Below are positions 1 through 9,982 of a stretch of DNA of 64,000 nt, in pieces. The DNA lies in assembly GCA_019828595.1 (NCBI GenBank), contig JAHQRK010000013.1, positions 899,501-963,500 of the forward strand, read 5' to 3'. The notes under the pieces are model-generated. The model was not told the DNA's origin, did not search any database, and saw only the letters and a program-made list of their open reading frames with translations. This stretch comes from Aphanomyces cochlioides. Lineage: Eukaryota > Oomycota > Saprolegniomycetes > Saprolegniales > Verrucalvaceae. The stretch's first letter is position 1, and each line of letters begins with the position of its first letter. Both the position numbers and the translations under genes were made by a program.

Positions 1-1
1 C

Positions 2-2985
2 GTTTTTGGAGTCCCCAAGCGATCTGACGATGGATCGATGGTTAGTCGAGCTCAGTGGTTGCGAATGCTAGCCGATGACACCCCTGTGAGATGGGTTCTT
101 GACTACAGATATGTCAATTCTCAACAAGAGATCCCCATGATTCCATTACCCACGAACTGTTCGACTCCTGCTATGGAGCCCGACTCTTCACCAAGATTGA
201 TTTGAACAGTGGTTATCATCAAATGCTTGTGGCACCAGCTGCAAGAAAGTATACGGCGTTTCGGACGCATCGCGAGACGTACGAGTGGTGTGTGGCGCCG
301 ATGGGGATGGCTGGTATGCCTGGATTATGGTCAAGACTCATGCGTTCAATCTTCAGCAAGTATCCGTTCATCAAGGTATACATGGACGATTTGTGTATTT
401 GTAGCCGCTCCATGGATGAACACATAGACCACCTTCGAATTGTATTCAACCTGTTTCGCGAGCAGAAATTGTATGCGAGAAAGTCCAAATGCAAATTTGG
501 AGTCCCTGAAGTCCGATTCCTCGGTCATGTGATATCCAAGGATGGTTTATCTGTGGATCCCTCCAAGATCGAAGTCGTTGAACGTTGGAAGCCTCCAACC
601 AACCGCAAGGAACTGCTTAGCTTCCTCGGTTTGGCAGGATATTATCGCAAGTTCATCTGTAACTACGCATCCATCGTGATGCATTTGAGTGAATTGACCA
701 AAGAGAGTGTGTCCTGGTTGTGGCTCGAGGACCACCAAGCAGCTGTTGATACCATCAAGTTGCTTTTACAGCAAGCACCGGTCTTACAATTGCCGAACCA
801 CGACAAACCATTCATTGTGACAACCGATGCATCCGACCTCTCTTGTGGTGCAGTCCTATCCCAACTTGATGACGGACATGAGGAGCATCCGATTGCATTT
901 ATGTCGAAAAAACTTGGAGTCCACGAGAAGAACTGGCCTGCTCACGAGAAGGAGCTATTTGCCATCAAGATTGCACTCACCAAGTGGCGACATTATTTGC
1001 TGGGACAACACTTTGACGTGTACACCGACAACAGTGCATGTCAATGGTTCCTGAAAACACCAATCCTCAATGCCAAGATGGCCCGTTGGTTGGATTTCTT
1101 TAGCGAGTTTCAGTTTGCTCTGCATCACCGCCCAGGTCGCACTAATGTGGTGGCTGATGCCTTGTCTCGGTATTGTCCTCCTCAGTATACCGACACAACG
1201 CGTGATGAGTCCCCTATAGCTCCAGTGGATTCACCTGCTTTCGTTCATGCTTGCTCAGTGACGTGCAATGAGCGAGTGTCCTTGTTGGACACATTGTACG
1301 ATCGTGCCAGCCGTCGACATGCCTTAGACCCCGTGGACAAACTCGTACTCCTTGGCAACCCGTATGGGGGAGAGTCATGTCGAGTCAATGAGTCGGACTC
1401 CTCGACGGATCCATCGGATACCAAGATACGGGTTGGTATACCTCAAATGCACATCATCAGTCATGCAAGACAAGTTGATTTCACGACTGTGAGCATGGGT
1501 GAAGCGTTTAAGAAGCGCATACAAGATGCCTACAAGAAGGATCCGACATTTGCGCGATATGCCGAAAACAAGTCCAACTATATGGAGCGAGATGGTCTGC
1601 ATTTTGCCAAGACCAAGAACCGACAATGGCGTGTACAAGTGCCAAATGATGACATACTCAAGACTGAAGTCATTGCGATGTTTCATGACAGCCCTACAGC
1701 AGCTCACCCTGGAGTCCGACGGACCCAACTTGCTGTATCTCAGTGGTTTGTCTGGGCTACGATGAATGAAGACATTCATCTGTATGTTTTGACATGTGAG
1801 ACTTGCCAAAGATACAAGTCAAACAACCAAAAGCCGAATGGGAAGTTGATGCCCTTGCCAATACCTGACTCCTGCTGGCACACCGTTACAATGGACTTTA
1901 TCACGGGATTACCTGTCTCTGATGGATACGACTCCATCATGACTATTGTTTGCAAGTTATCCAAGCGTCCTAAGTATATTCGGACTCATACGACAGTTAC
2001 AGCTGAAGACGTGGCAGTTTTGTTCTTTGACAATGTTGTCTCTGTCCATGGTCCACCTGCTTGTGTCATTTCGGATCGTGATCCTAAGTTTATGTCGACC
2101 TTTTGGAAATCATTGATGGAAAAAATGGACAGCACATCGACTGCTTATCGTGCCCAAACGGATGGCCAGACTGAGCGTCAAAACCGCACGTTAGAAGATT
2201 CGCTGCGTTGTATATGCTCATACCATGGTGATGATTGGTCTCGACATCTCTCAATGATTGAATATGCCCACATGGGATTGATACATGGATCCCATGGCAT
2301 GACACCTTTTGAAGTCGATACGGGTCGGACTCTACCAAATCTGTTGTTTGCAGACCTCGAATTCATGGATGAATGCGCTCGAAGATTCTCGCAAGAACGT
2401 CAAGAAACCATTAGAATTGCTCGAGAACATCCCCTGGAAGCTCAAAAGCGCCAAAAGGAATACTATGACAAGCACCGATCGAATATATTATTCAATCCTG
2501 GTGACTTGGTTCTACTGGCAACCCGAAACTTACCCCTTCGACATGCTCAACATGATGGAAACAAACGTCCAAAATTAGTCCCACGTTATATTGGTCCTTT
2601 CAAGATTGATCGAATGGTGAATGAAAATGCTGCTAAGTTAGCACTGCCAAACTCTATGCGAAGGCTCAACCCTGTGTACAACGTCGATCGACTACTCAAG
2701 CATGCTCAAACGAGTCCAACAAGGTTCAACTCTCGGCCAATACCGAAGGCAACTCCTGTCATCCTTGATGAGTCCACTGGAGACGAACTCCACATTGTCG
2801 AGATGCTGATGGACACAAAAACCTTCAACCGGAAAAAGGAGTACCTGGTCAAGTGGCATGGACAAGATGATCTCACTTGGGGGCTGGAGAAGAATATCAA
2901 GTACGTATCACACTTCCAACGCCTCATGAAGGACCTGCGCGACCATCTTCATGAACGCCGGTCGAAGGTTCGGGGGAGGATGTAA
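2..2985 (+). pseudogene. pol: Ty3/gypsy Pol (RT-RNase H-integrase-chromodomain), frameshifted and 5'-partial
   Basis: From base 2 the RT reads in frame 2 (VFGVPK, DDTPVRWVLDYRYVN) up to about base 154. There a small deletion shifts it to the frame that runs open from 202 to 2985 (927 codons). In the long frame I see the RT catalytic YMDD (residues 60-63), an RNase H domain (TTDASDLSCGAVL, YTDNSACQWF), an HHCC integrase zinc finger (HPGVRR to CETCQ), rve core acids in MDF, SDRDPKF and GQTERQNR, and a C-terminal chromodomain (EYLVKWHGQDDLTWG). The role is reverse transcription and integration of the element. The stop codon overlaps the first bases of the LTR, as is usual in compact elements. 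Domains are clear; only the 5' break is odd. Confidence 0.88.
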
Positions 2986-3290
2986 CGACACCCGATCTCT
3001 GATGTCAGATACCTGATGTTTGTTGGTGATGTGGACTGTGTATTACGTTTGGAAGGTTTGCGTGATTGGTTATCTGAAGAAATGTATGGAGAAGAGTCTG
3101 GTTCGAAGTCGGACTCCTCGACTTATCAAGTTTCAAAGGTTTTCGTTGATCAAGGATCGCTAAGCTCAAGTTGAAGATCAAGCCCAAGCTCGGAGACTTT
3201 AGATGCAGCAGGAAGAAGTCTAAAGCTAATGAATCACTTTTGAATTCTCTAGTCATTCAGTAGTGCCTGCGGACGCGCGACAACACTACA
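2981..3290 (+). repeat. putative 3' LTR of Gypsy-1
   Basis: The segment begins TGTAACGACACC immediately after a purine-rich tract (CGGGGGAGGA) and could end at ...ACACTACA, giving the TG...CA ends expected of an LTR (310 bp). The 5' LTR is outside the window, so the 3' boundary is inferred from termini only. Confidence 0.5.
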
Positions 3291-4210
3291 TGTTCCTTGC
3301 AGTTTGTCAATGCAGGCGAGCGGACAAATATTTGTCCATTCCACTAACCTTGTATACATTCAATTCCTCAGTACCACCGGTTCACACTATAAAGGCTTCC
3401 GTCTCCTCGAATTTAAAAACGAAATGATCGATTTGCTCCGAACGTTGCCATTTCTGTGGACTTTATTTAATGGTAGTCTCTGATGATGGTAAATTCAGAG
3501 CAATACTATTAATAGAGTTTGATGCTAACGTGGATAGTTGATAATTGGTTGTTCACAGCCAAAACATGAAGTTGATCGAGTTCTTACTGCCAACTCCAAT
3601 TCGGCCAGCCAAATCCTCTTACTTCAAAACGATCCAATGAATTGTGTGCTATTGTTTGAACTTGTATTTCTTCTCTGCATTGGGTGAAAATACCCCCCGC
3701 GATACAGACGTTATACGCGTACACTCCTGGAAAAGATAGCCAAGCGGCCTAGCAGACCAGTTGCCATTTCAAGGATTGTAATATAGTATTGTTTACTAAG
3801 CTCTTCAAGTCTTCGTAGTCTGGTTGATCGATAGATAGTGAACGTCCCAAAATTCATCAATGAGAACAAGGCACTATACTTATTAACCTGCAGGAGAAAT
3901 GTCAATAACAATTCAATACAAATCTAATGTGAGTGATGAAACTCAAGATGCTTCCCTCGATGCAGACAGGTCATACGCATCCAAAACAGTCTTTCATATT
4001 GACATGACCAAGCGAGGTGTCAATGAATTTACAGACCAATTGTTATTGTAGGAAATATAATTTACAGCCAAGAACTAATTGAAGAATTCAGTGGCGACCG
4101 AAGTCAGTTTCTGGATAACCTACACGAACAAAATATTTCTCGTAAAGTTTCAACTTTGTCACAAGCCAATGAAAACTTGACCATTTTCAGATTTCCCGTC
4201 ATCATCAAAG
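3291..4210. other. intergenic region, no gene seen
   Basis: AT-rich sequence between Gypsy-1 and an ankyrin-repeat gene. Open frames here are short and show no recognisable domains. The last part presumably holds the promoter of the ankyrin-repeat gene starting at 4211. Confidence 0.5.
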
Positions 4211-4902
4211 ATGGATGCCCTTCGCACGACGCTTGCTTTGCCTGAAATCTGGAGCATCCTGAGCTCTTTCCAGTGTGGAACTTATCGAGAAATACACTGT
4301 ACTGTCATTCCGTTTTGTGCGCGATAATCCAACAAGAGAAAGTCAATTCGACGAATGGCTTGCCCCATTGCAAATCAAGTTGAAAGATTACTACGCCGAG
4401 TATGGCACAACACGTTTGAATCAGCTCGTGCAACATCTTCCCAAAATGAAGAACAATCTCATTTTTGCTGCCATTGCGCTAACGACATCCCATTGCTCAA
4501 AACTCTCCATGCAAAATTTAATCTCTACTCGTGTCCAAGGAAATTACTCAATATCGCGTCCAAATGCGGGTCCTTGGAAGCTCTAATCTACTTGCACGAA
4601 TTGGGTCATTCTGGCTGCACGAGGGTGGCAATGAATTTAGCTGCCAAGCATGGGTATCTGAGTGTAGTGAAGTTTCTGCACTCGTATCGGACCGAAGGAT
4701 GCAATACTGGGGCCTCAGAATGTGCTACAGGCGGTGGGCACTTGGACGTACTTGAATGGCTGCATGTGAATCGTACAGAAGGTTGTGATACGCGTGCCAT
4801 GGACCGTGCTGCACAAAATGGTCATTCAGTGGTTGCACGACAGAAGATATCCGTGTAGTGGACTTGCCCTCAACTTGGCTGTCGAAAATGGACATTTTAC
4901 TG
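4211..4902 (+). pseudogene. ankyrin-repeat gene A, 5' part (frameshifted)
   Basis: ATG at 4211 opens the N-terminal signature of this family (MDALRTTLALPEIW..SSFQ.G.Y). The frame stops at 4325, then the conserved region resumes in a second frame (WLAPLQIKLKDYYAEYGTTRLNQLVQHLPKMK) and moves to a third for the repeats (ANDIPLLKTLHAKFNL, ...NRTEGC repeats), so there are at least two frameshifts. Near 4830 a deletion removes the start of another repeat. The remainder of the gene lies in the inverted block 4992-5215 and, beyond the inserted retrotransposon, at 12787-13043. Members probably act as protein-binding scaffolds; no function is known to me. Confidence 0.8.
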
Positions 4903-4991
4903 CTTCACACGAATCCTAAAGGCTTACAAGCAATGTGCATGTCATATAAAGTGGTAGGTAGACTCGTTCAGAAGTCTAGACCTACACATCA
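4903..4991 (-). repeat. detached, inverted first 89 bp of the Gypsy-2 5' LTR
   Basis: This segment is the reverse complement of the start of the 3' LTR (12546-12634). Its outer end joins the rest of the 5' LTR at 5216 only if 4903-5215 is flipped. It forms part of a 313-bp micro-inversion at the gene/LTR boundary. Confidence 0.85.
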
Positions 4992-5215
4992 GGTGTGTTC
5001 ACTTGACCAAGAAATATCAAACCGCGTCATCAAAAGCGTCACGATTTCGTCACGACGGTGATCAATTGCGCTAGTGAGGATGGCAACTATATCGAGTTCA
5101 CTTCGGTTTGCACAGAGCCATTCGATCAAGTCGATGGACATTTGATCTGAAACTGAGGGAAGGATGCGTCCGCTTCGACAAGCTGCATTACAGTGCGTAT
5201 GTAACCATTACACGA
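4992..5215 (-). pseudogene. inverted block of ankyrin-repeat gene A
   Basis: Read on the minus strand this encodes the middle of the family (DLIEWLCANRSELD, then LLMTRFDISWSSEH), matching the region after the repeats in the paralogue at 13441-14709. Flipping 4903-5215 puts it in order after 4902 and directly before the LTR. The five bases at its 4992 end (ACACC on the minus strand) then form the target-site duplication that matches 12787-12791. An in-frame stop occurs close to the upstream junction, so the gene was already decayed or the junction is imperfect. Confidence 0.75.
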
Positions 5216-5367
5216 CAGTTACATTGGAGATCAGTTGCATGATAGATATTCCGAAGGGTCGTTTTACCGATAAGATGAAATGCACCCAGTGTTTGTTATA
5301 CTCTGTTGTTGCAGGCAGGCGCCTCAACTCGAAGCTGTCGTCTTAGGGAGGCCCCGAAGACACATCA
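5216..5367 (+). repeat. 5' LTR of Gypsy-2, remaining 152 bp
   Basis: Matches 12635-12786 with about two mismatches and ends in the same ...ACACATCA. Together with the inverted 4903-4991 it makes a 241-bp LTR. Confidence 0.85.
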
Positions 5368-5416
5368 ATAATATTATTAGTTCGATGTACAGCACGAACA
5401 CTCAAAATCAAGACAA

Positions 5417-8400
5417 ATGCATCAATCTAGTGAAAATACCTTTCAAGATGCTCCAATGCCTGACAGTCCGTCACTGTCTCAAGCAACAACTATTGATCCT
5501 CAGCCGCTCCATGGGGAGACGGTGTCTTTACGTAGCCAGGTGGCTGCAACGATGTCTGCGATGCCGCAATTAGGTGGTGGCGCTGACAGATTTGGTATGA
5601 GTAATAGAACTCCTGTGCACGGGAACTTCTATCCAGCTCCTCATATCTCGACCGTACGTCGCTATGGTCTACCTTCAAACTGGGGTAGTACTGCTGGATC
5701 TAGGTCTATTGTAAATAACACCATTTCCTGAACCAGCAAGAAATTATCAAAGTCTAATCAGTGGTCCTTCGTTGGTGCAATTTGTACAAGATGCGAACCA
5801 ATCATTATATCATGAAGTCCATCATCATTACAATTCTAATCCTTCTTTCCTTTCGGCTGCAGTCAACGCAAATCGAAGAATACAACGACAGCAAGTTAAT
5901 TTCGAAGCTGAGATGCAGAGAAGGGTCCTAGAAAATGATGCTGCGACGCAAGCAGCAACGAATTTGCAGCAACAAATGTACCATATGGACGCAGAGCGTC
6001 TGCGTGAACGCCAAATTTTGCATGAGCAAATGCGGCAGGCCCAAATGCACTCTGAACAATATCAAGCTCAGATGTTGGATGATGCTAAGAATTATAGAGA
6101 TGCTATGGATCAAACAATGAGAAGTAAATTACTCGAGATGGAGCATGAACTAGAAACGCTTCGTACTCAACGTGATGAATTACTCCAGCAAACAAATATA
6201 TTCAACCATGGGGATCAAACACAGTATCCCGAACCATCGATCAAGAGTGAATCAATGGGTGTTCCTCGTACGGCAAATGCTACCAATGATCATTCGGGTG
6301 TTATGGATCATCCCATGGGTAGGACAAATACAATGCTGAGTGGTTTTTCAGCTCCAAAGCCACCAAAATTTAATGGATCAAGTTTGGATAATAGAAGAGC
6401 TTTTGCCTTGGATTACATGGAGTACGTCCGAGCTGTCATGGACGTTTCTGGCTCGACAGGAATGCAAATCCAACTGAGACCAATATCAACATGCATCGAT
6501 GGAAATGTCAAAGAATTTGTGGCTAAGTATCATATCCAAAAGCCTGTCGACATGATTTCTAACAATGAATGGCTTGAATTTTTCCAAGCAGGTTTGGAAC
6601 ATCGTAATGATCAATATTCGGAACTGGAATCAAAGATTAAGCGCTCCATCATAATGTCTGAACGTGAAATTGATGCTGATCGTCGAATGGATCAGTGGCT
6701 TCATGACTATTGGAAGCTGCTTCAAAAGATGAATATGCCTGAATATGATCAAAATCACCCCAAAGATGCGATAAAAGCACTTGTTGAAGGTATTCGTCCA
6801 GTCTGTTTGCGCGAATATGTTCTACAAGCATTGACGTACGATAAGAAATATCTCCGCAACTCGGTGTTGCAATTTTTTAACTTTGTGCGGGAAGAATTGA
6901 GAAACCAAATGAAATACATTCGATCTACATCAACATCTGCCAACGCGCCGAACTCCACGTCAGGTCAAAAATCCCAATCTTCTGGGAATGGTGCAAATGA
7001 CAAAAAAGATACACGCGTTGCAAAAAAGCTCAGGGATAAAAGGACAGGGTCCTCAAACTCGCACGGCAAGGAGCAGTCAGGCGACAGGACCCCCACTTGC
7101 TGGGGTTGTAAAGGACCGCATCGAATTAGTGATTGCCCCAGCACCTCTGAAATTGACAAAAAAGAAATTGCAAAAAGGAAACGTGCTGAGTGGAGTAATA
7201 ATTTAAAAGCCAAGTCCTCACATGAGATCAAAGCCTTAAAATTACCGATCCCGCGTCGTGGTCGCTGTTTTGCAGCAATTCCTGAGGCCGAGGGTTTGGG
7301 AAAAATTACTACAGTTATTGATTCTGGTTCAGATTCAGCTGCAATTATTTCCTTTGGACTTGTTGACTATTTACAGCAATACACCGATATTGAGCTCAAC
7401 ATGGTTTGGTTGGCTACACCTGTCATTTTGGATAGTTTTGGCTCTGACGTGAAAATGCGACGACATATTACTCTTCCATCTTTAGTACTTGATACAACTG
7501 CGGGAGGGCTCACTATGTTGAAAGTCAGTCTATGGGTCGATGAACTCGACACTACCGCTAACATTACTTTAGGGCGGCCAATTATGACTATGTGGGGTTA
7601 TGATACAACAATTTTGTTGGCGAAAGCTCATCGACAGCGAGCTGTCTGGGATTTTAGTTTTGTTTCTGTATTTGACAGTGATGAATCCTCTGCGTGCAAT
7701 CGAGCCTTGAAAAAGTTAGCTATTCAAGACGATGATCCTGATGACAGTGATCTAGAAAGTGACGATGAAGCGTTGAATACGGTCAATTCAATTGACAATG
7801 TCCTCGACGAGCGAGTTGAAATGGCCGTACAACATGGTTTGTCTCGAGAAGGGGCAGATGCACTTGGTCAATTATTACATGAATTTATCGATATTTTTCG
7901 AATTGATTTTCAACACGACCCAACTGTGGGAATACCACCGCTGGAAGTACAGATCTCTGCTGGTGCTAAAGCTGTCAAATGCAAAACTCGCCGTTATTCA
8001 CCCCTTCACATGGAGTACCTTCGTGATCATTTACGTGATTTAGAATTTTTTGGGCTAGTATATCAAAACAATCGCTCACGGTGGGCATCACCACCAAGGG
8101 TAGTTCCAAAGAAAAATGGTGAATTGCGTATGACCGTTGATATGCGCGCAATTAATGCTGTGACTGAACCCATGCAGTGGCCTATGCCAGTCTTAGAAGT
8201 CGTTATGTCCCGATTGCAAGGAAAACGGGTATTCTTTGTGTGTGACTGGTTTAAAGGATTTTGGCAGTTGGGACTTCACCCGAATAGCCAGGAAATCTTT
8301 ACCATTATGGGTGTGGATGATATGAAAACAAGCAATCGTGTTTTAATGGGTCATTGTGATGCCGTTGCTTATTGTCAGTTTTGTGCCCAAACTATATATG

Positions 8401-8447
8401 GTGAGCGCTATGGCAATGGCTTGGAAGCTTGGCTGGATGATGTACTA
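5417..8447 (+). pseudogene. gag-pol: Gypsy-2 Gag-Pol, part 1 (Gag, protease, first half of RT)
   Basis: The first Gag segment opens at ATG 5417 and shifts frame near 5725; the main frame then continues to the Tc1/mariner insertion. Visible parts are a coiled-coil region rich in Q/E/R (about 5900-6190), a capsid-like helical region, and a CCHC zinc knuckle (CWGCKGPHRISDC) at 7098-7136. They are followed by the aspartic protease motif IDSGSDS near 7317 and RT motifs (SRWASPPRVVPKKNGELRMTVD, VCDWFKGFWQLGLHP). The catalytic box WLDDV is directly before the insertion point. Translation into the Tc1 end adds a few spurious codons, up to a stop at 8460-8462. Gag and Pol appear to be in one frame, without a separate frameshift site. 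Confidence 0.88.
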
Positions 8448-8472
8448 CAGTGGTGGAAGTAATGATATGCCA
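8448..8472. repeat. Tc1-1 left terminal inverted repeat
   Basis: 25 bp beginning CAGTGGTGGAAG, next to TA. It is repeated inverted at 9956-9980. Confidence 0.92.
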
Positions 8473-8664
8473 GTGTGGTTTATCACTCGCAGCTATCGAT
8501 AAATCAACTCAATAACTAAATGAATGATACACAGTGGTGAATTGATCATACACAAGCGAGGAAAGTACTTGCGGCACCAACAACTTCAGTTTTCACCGAG
8601 CAACACGCACGAATGTATAAAGGCCAAAGAAAAAATGATATGCCAGCCACAACGAAAATGTTGA

Positions 8665-9669
8665 TTAGTACTTAATCTTTGAACCACGACTAGCTACAAC
8701 CATTTCGCATCGCCTAGTCATGCTATCAACAAGTTTCTTCAACAAAGACAAGTCGATCTCATCCCAAACTCGACGGATGCAAGCCTTCAGATCCGCCTTG
8801 TTCGAAAATTATCGTTTTCCGTTGTCGTAAACTCTTCGGGACATAATCCCCCATAAGTTCTCGATCGGATTTAAGTCCGGAGACTTAGCTGGCCACTTGA
8901 TGGTTTCAATCGAGACATGGGGCTCCGCAAACCATTCCGAAACTGACTTCGCCGTGTGAATCGAGGCGTTGTCTTGTTGGAAACGAAAGTCATTCCCGTG
9001 ATGGAAATGAGCAAACGGCAGCAAAAAATTGGAAAGCGTATCGATATACGCTTCCGAATCTTGCTTGCCTTCAAGGAAGACAAGATCAGACTTGCCTTTG
9101 GAGCTAAATGCTCCCCAAACCATGACACCCCCACCGCCATTCTGGCGCTTCGAGAAGTGCTCACGGCGGCGAGACAGGTCTGCCCAGTAATAATTGAAAC
9201 CATCCGGTCCGTCGAGGTTCCATTTCTTCTCGTCGGACCAGATGATCTCATTGAACTGGTCAGCCCAGTCCCGCGCCTCAGACGCCCAAAGCACATGGGC
9301 TTTTTTGTGGGCTGGAGTCATCATCGGCGCAGCAAGTCGCTTCTTGAACTTGAGTCTGCAGCTCTTGTTGAGGAGCTGACAGACTCGACGAGGTCCAACT
9401 GGAAGAGAATGGCGCTTGATTAGTTCTGCAGCAGTGTACTTTCCAGTACACGCTGCTCGAATCATTCGGCGGTGGAGGGCGTCGTCGACAGTTGGGCGGC
9501 GGCCTGTTGATCGGGCCGTTCCATACGACCCAGGATCACGTAGGAAGCCTCGCACACAACCACGAGATCGTTTGATCTCGTTGGCTATGTACGAGATTGT
9601 TTTGCCTTCACGGCGGAGGACGAGAATTTCGATCTTCTCGTCGTCCGTCAAAGGGTCGCCTTTGGGCAT
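8665..9669 (-). pseudogene. Tc1/mariner transposase with an in-frame stop near the C-terminus
   Basis: Cut-and-paste DDE transposase. The frame is open to 9771, but MPKGDPLTDDEK at 9669 is the likely start because the DNA-binding paired helix-turn-helix follows (LTDDEKIEILVLRREGKTISYIANEIKRS). Catalytic residues are D in WSDEKKWNLDG, D in QQDNASIH and E in SPDLNPIENLW. I count 36 residues between the second D and E, more than the usual 34 of Tc1. A TAA at 8809-8811 cuts the last ~48 codons, which remain readable to 8665. Since the catalytic core precedes the stop, loss of activity is likely but not certain. Confidence 0.9.
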
Positions 9670-9955
9670 GAACTGAGACCTAGATTGATTGCTCACATGA
9701 GGGCAAGGATTTGAGTCATCAGCATACCAGTTGTGGTGCGTGAGTCTTGAGTTGAACGAGTCAAACAGCAAATGAGCAAAAGTGGCATATGATTATTTCC
9801 CGCTTAAAAATCTATTCCCGCCATTTTCGCGCCTATCTGTCCACCCGAGTGCGCGGGAATGTCAGCTGAAGCCAGTACAAACTAGTTGCTTTGATTGGTG
9901 CAAACTTCTCGTTTTAATAACCAATCAAAACATCAATATAGCTGGATTTGCAGGG

Positions 9956-9980
9956 TGGCATATCATTACTTCCACCACTG
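9956..9980. repeat. Tc1-1 right terminal inverted repeat
   Basis: Exact inverted copy of 8448-8472, followed by the TA duplication at 9981-9982. Confidence 0.92.
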
Positions 9981-9982
9981 TA

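Larger units (their letters stand above)
1..3290 (+). mobile_element. Ty3/gypsy LTR retrotransposon (Gypsy-1), 3' part
   Basis: The window opens inside the pol gene of a Ty3/gypsy element. RT, RNase H, integrase and chromodomain occur in that order and are followed by a G-rich polypurine tract (2971-2980) and a putative 3' LTR. The 5' LTR, gag and protease lie outside the window. RT-RNaseH-INT order plus a C-terminal chromodomain is the chromovirus-type Ty3/gypsy arrangement. The pol frame is broken near base 154, so this copy is probably not autonomous. Confidence 0.9.
8448..9980 (-). mobile_element. Tc1/mariner transposon (Tc1-1) nested in Gypsy-2
   Basis: A 1533-bp element is flanked by a TA duplication (8446-8447 and 9981-9982). 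Its 25-bp outer terminal repeats are identical (8448-8472 and 9956-9980). Inner copies of the core AATGATATGCCA (8634-8645) and its near match on the other side (9783-9794) give an IR/DR-type arrangement. Removing the element and one TA restores an open RT frame through the catalytic WLDD box, proving it inserted into the retrotransposon. Confidence 0.95.

Noticed and set aside
1375..1809. 144-codon minus-strand frame opposite Gypsy-1 pol
   Set aside because: Antisense shadow of the RNase H/integrase linker; no independent support.
3095..3125. Possible tRNA-like box B (GGTTCGAA...) in the Gypsy-1 LTR
   Set aside because: No matching acceptor, D or anticodon arms can be folded around it.
9782..9980. 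Apparent N-terminus fused to the RT/RNase H frame that runs to 10564
   Set aside because: This part is the Tc1-1 end read through by chance; the retrotransposon sequence begins at 9983.
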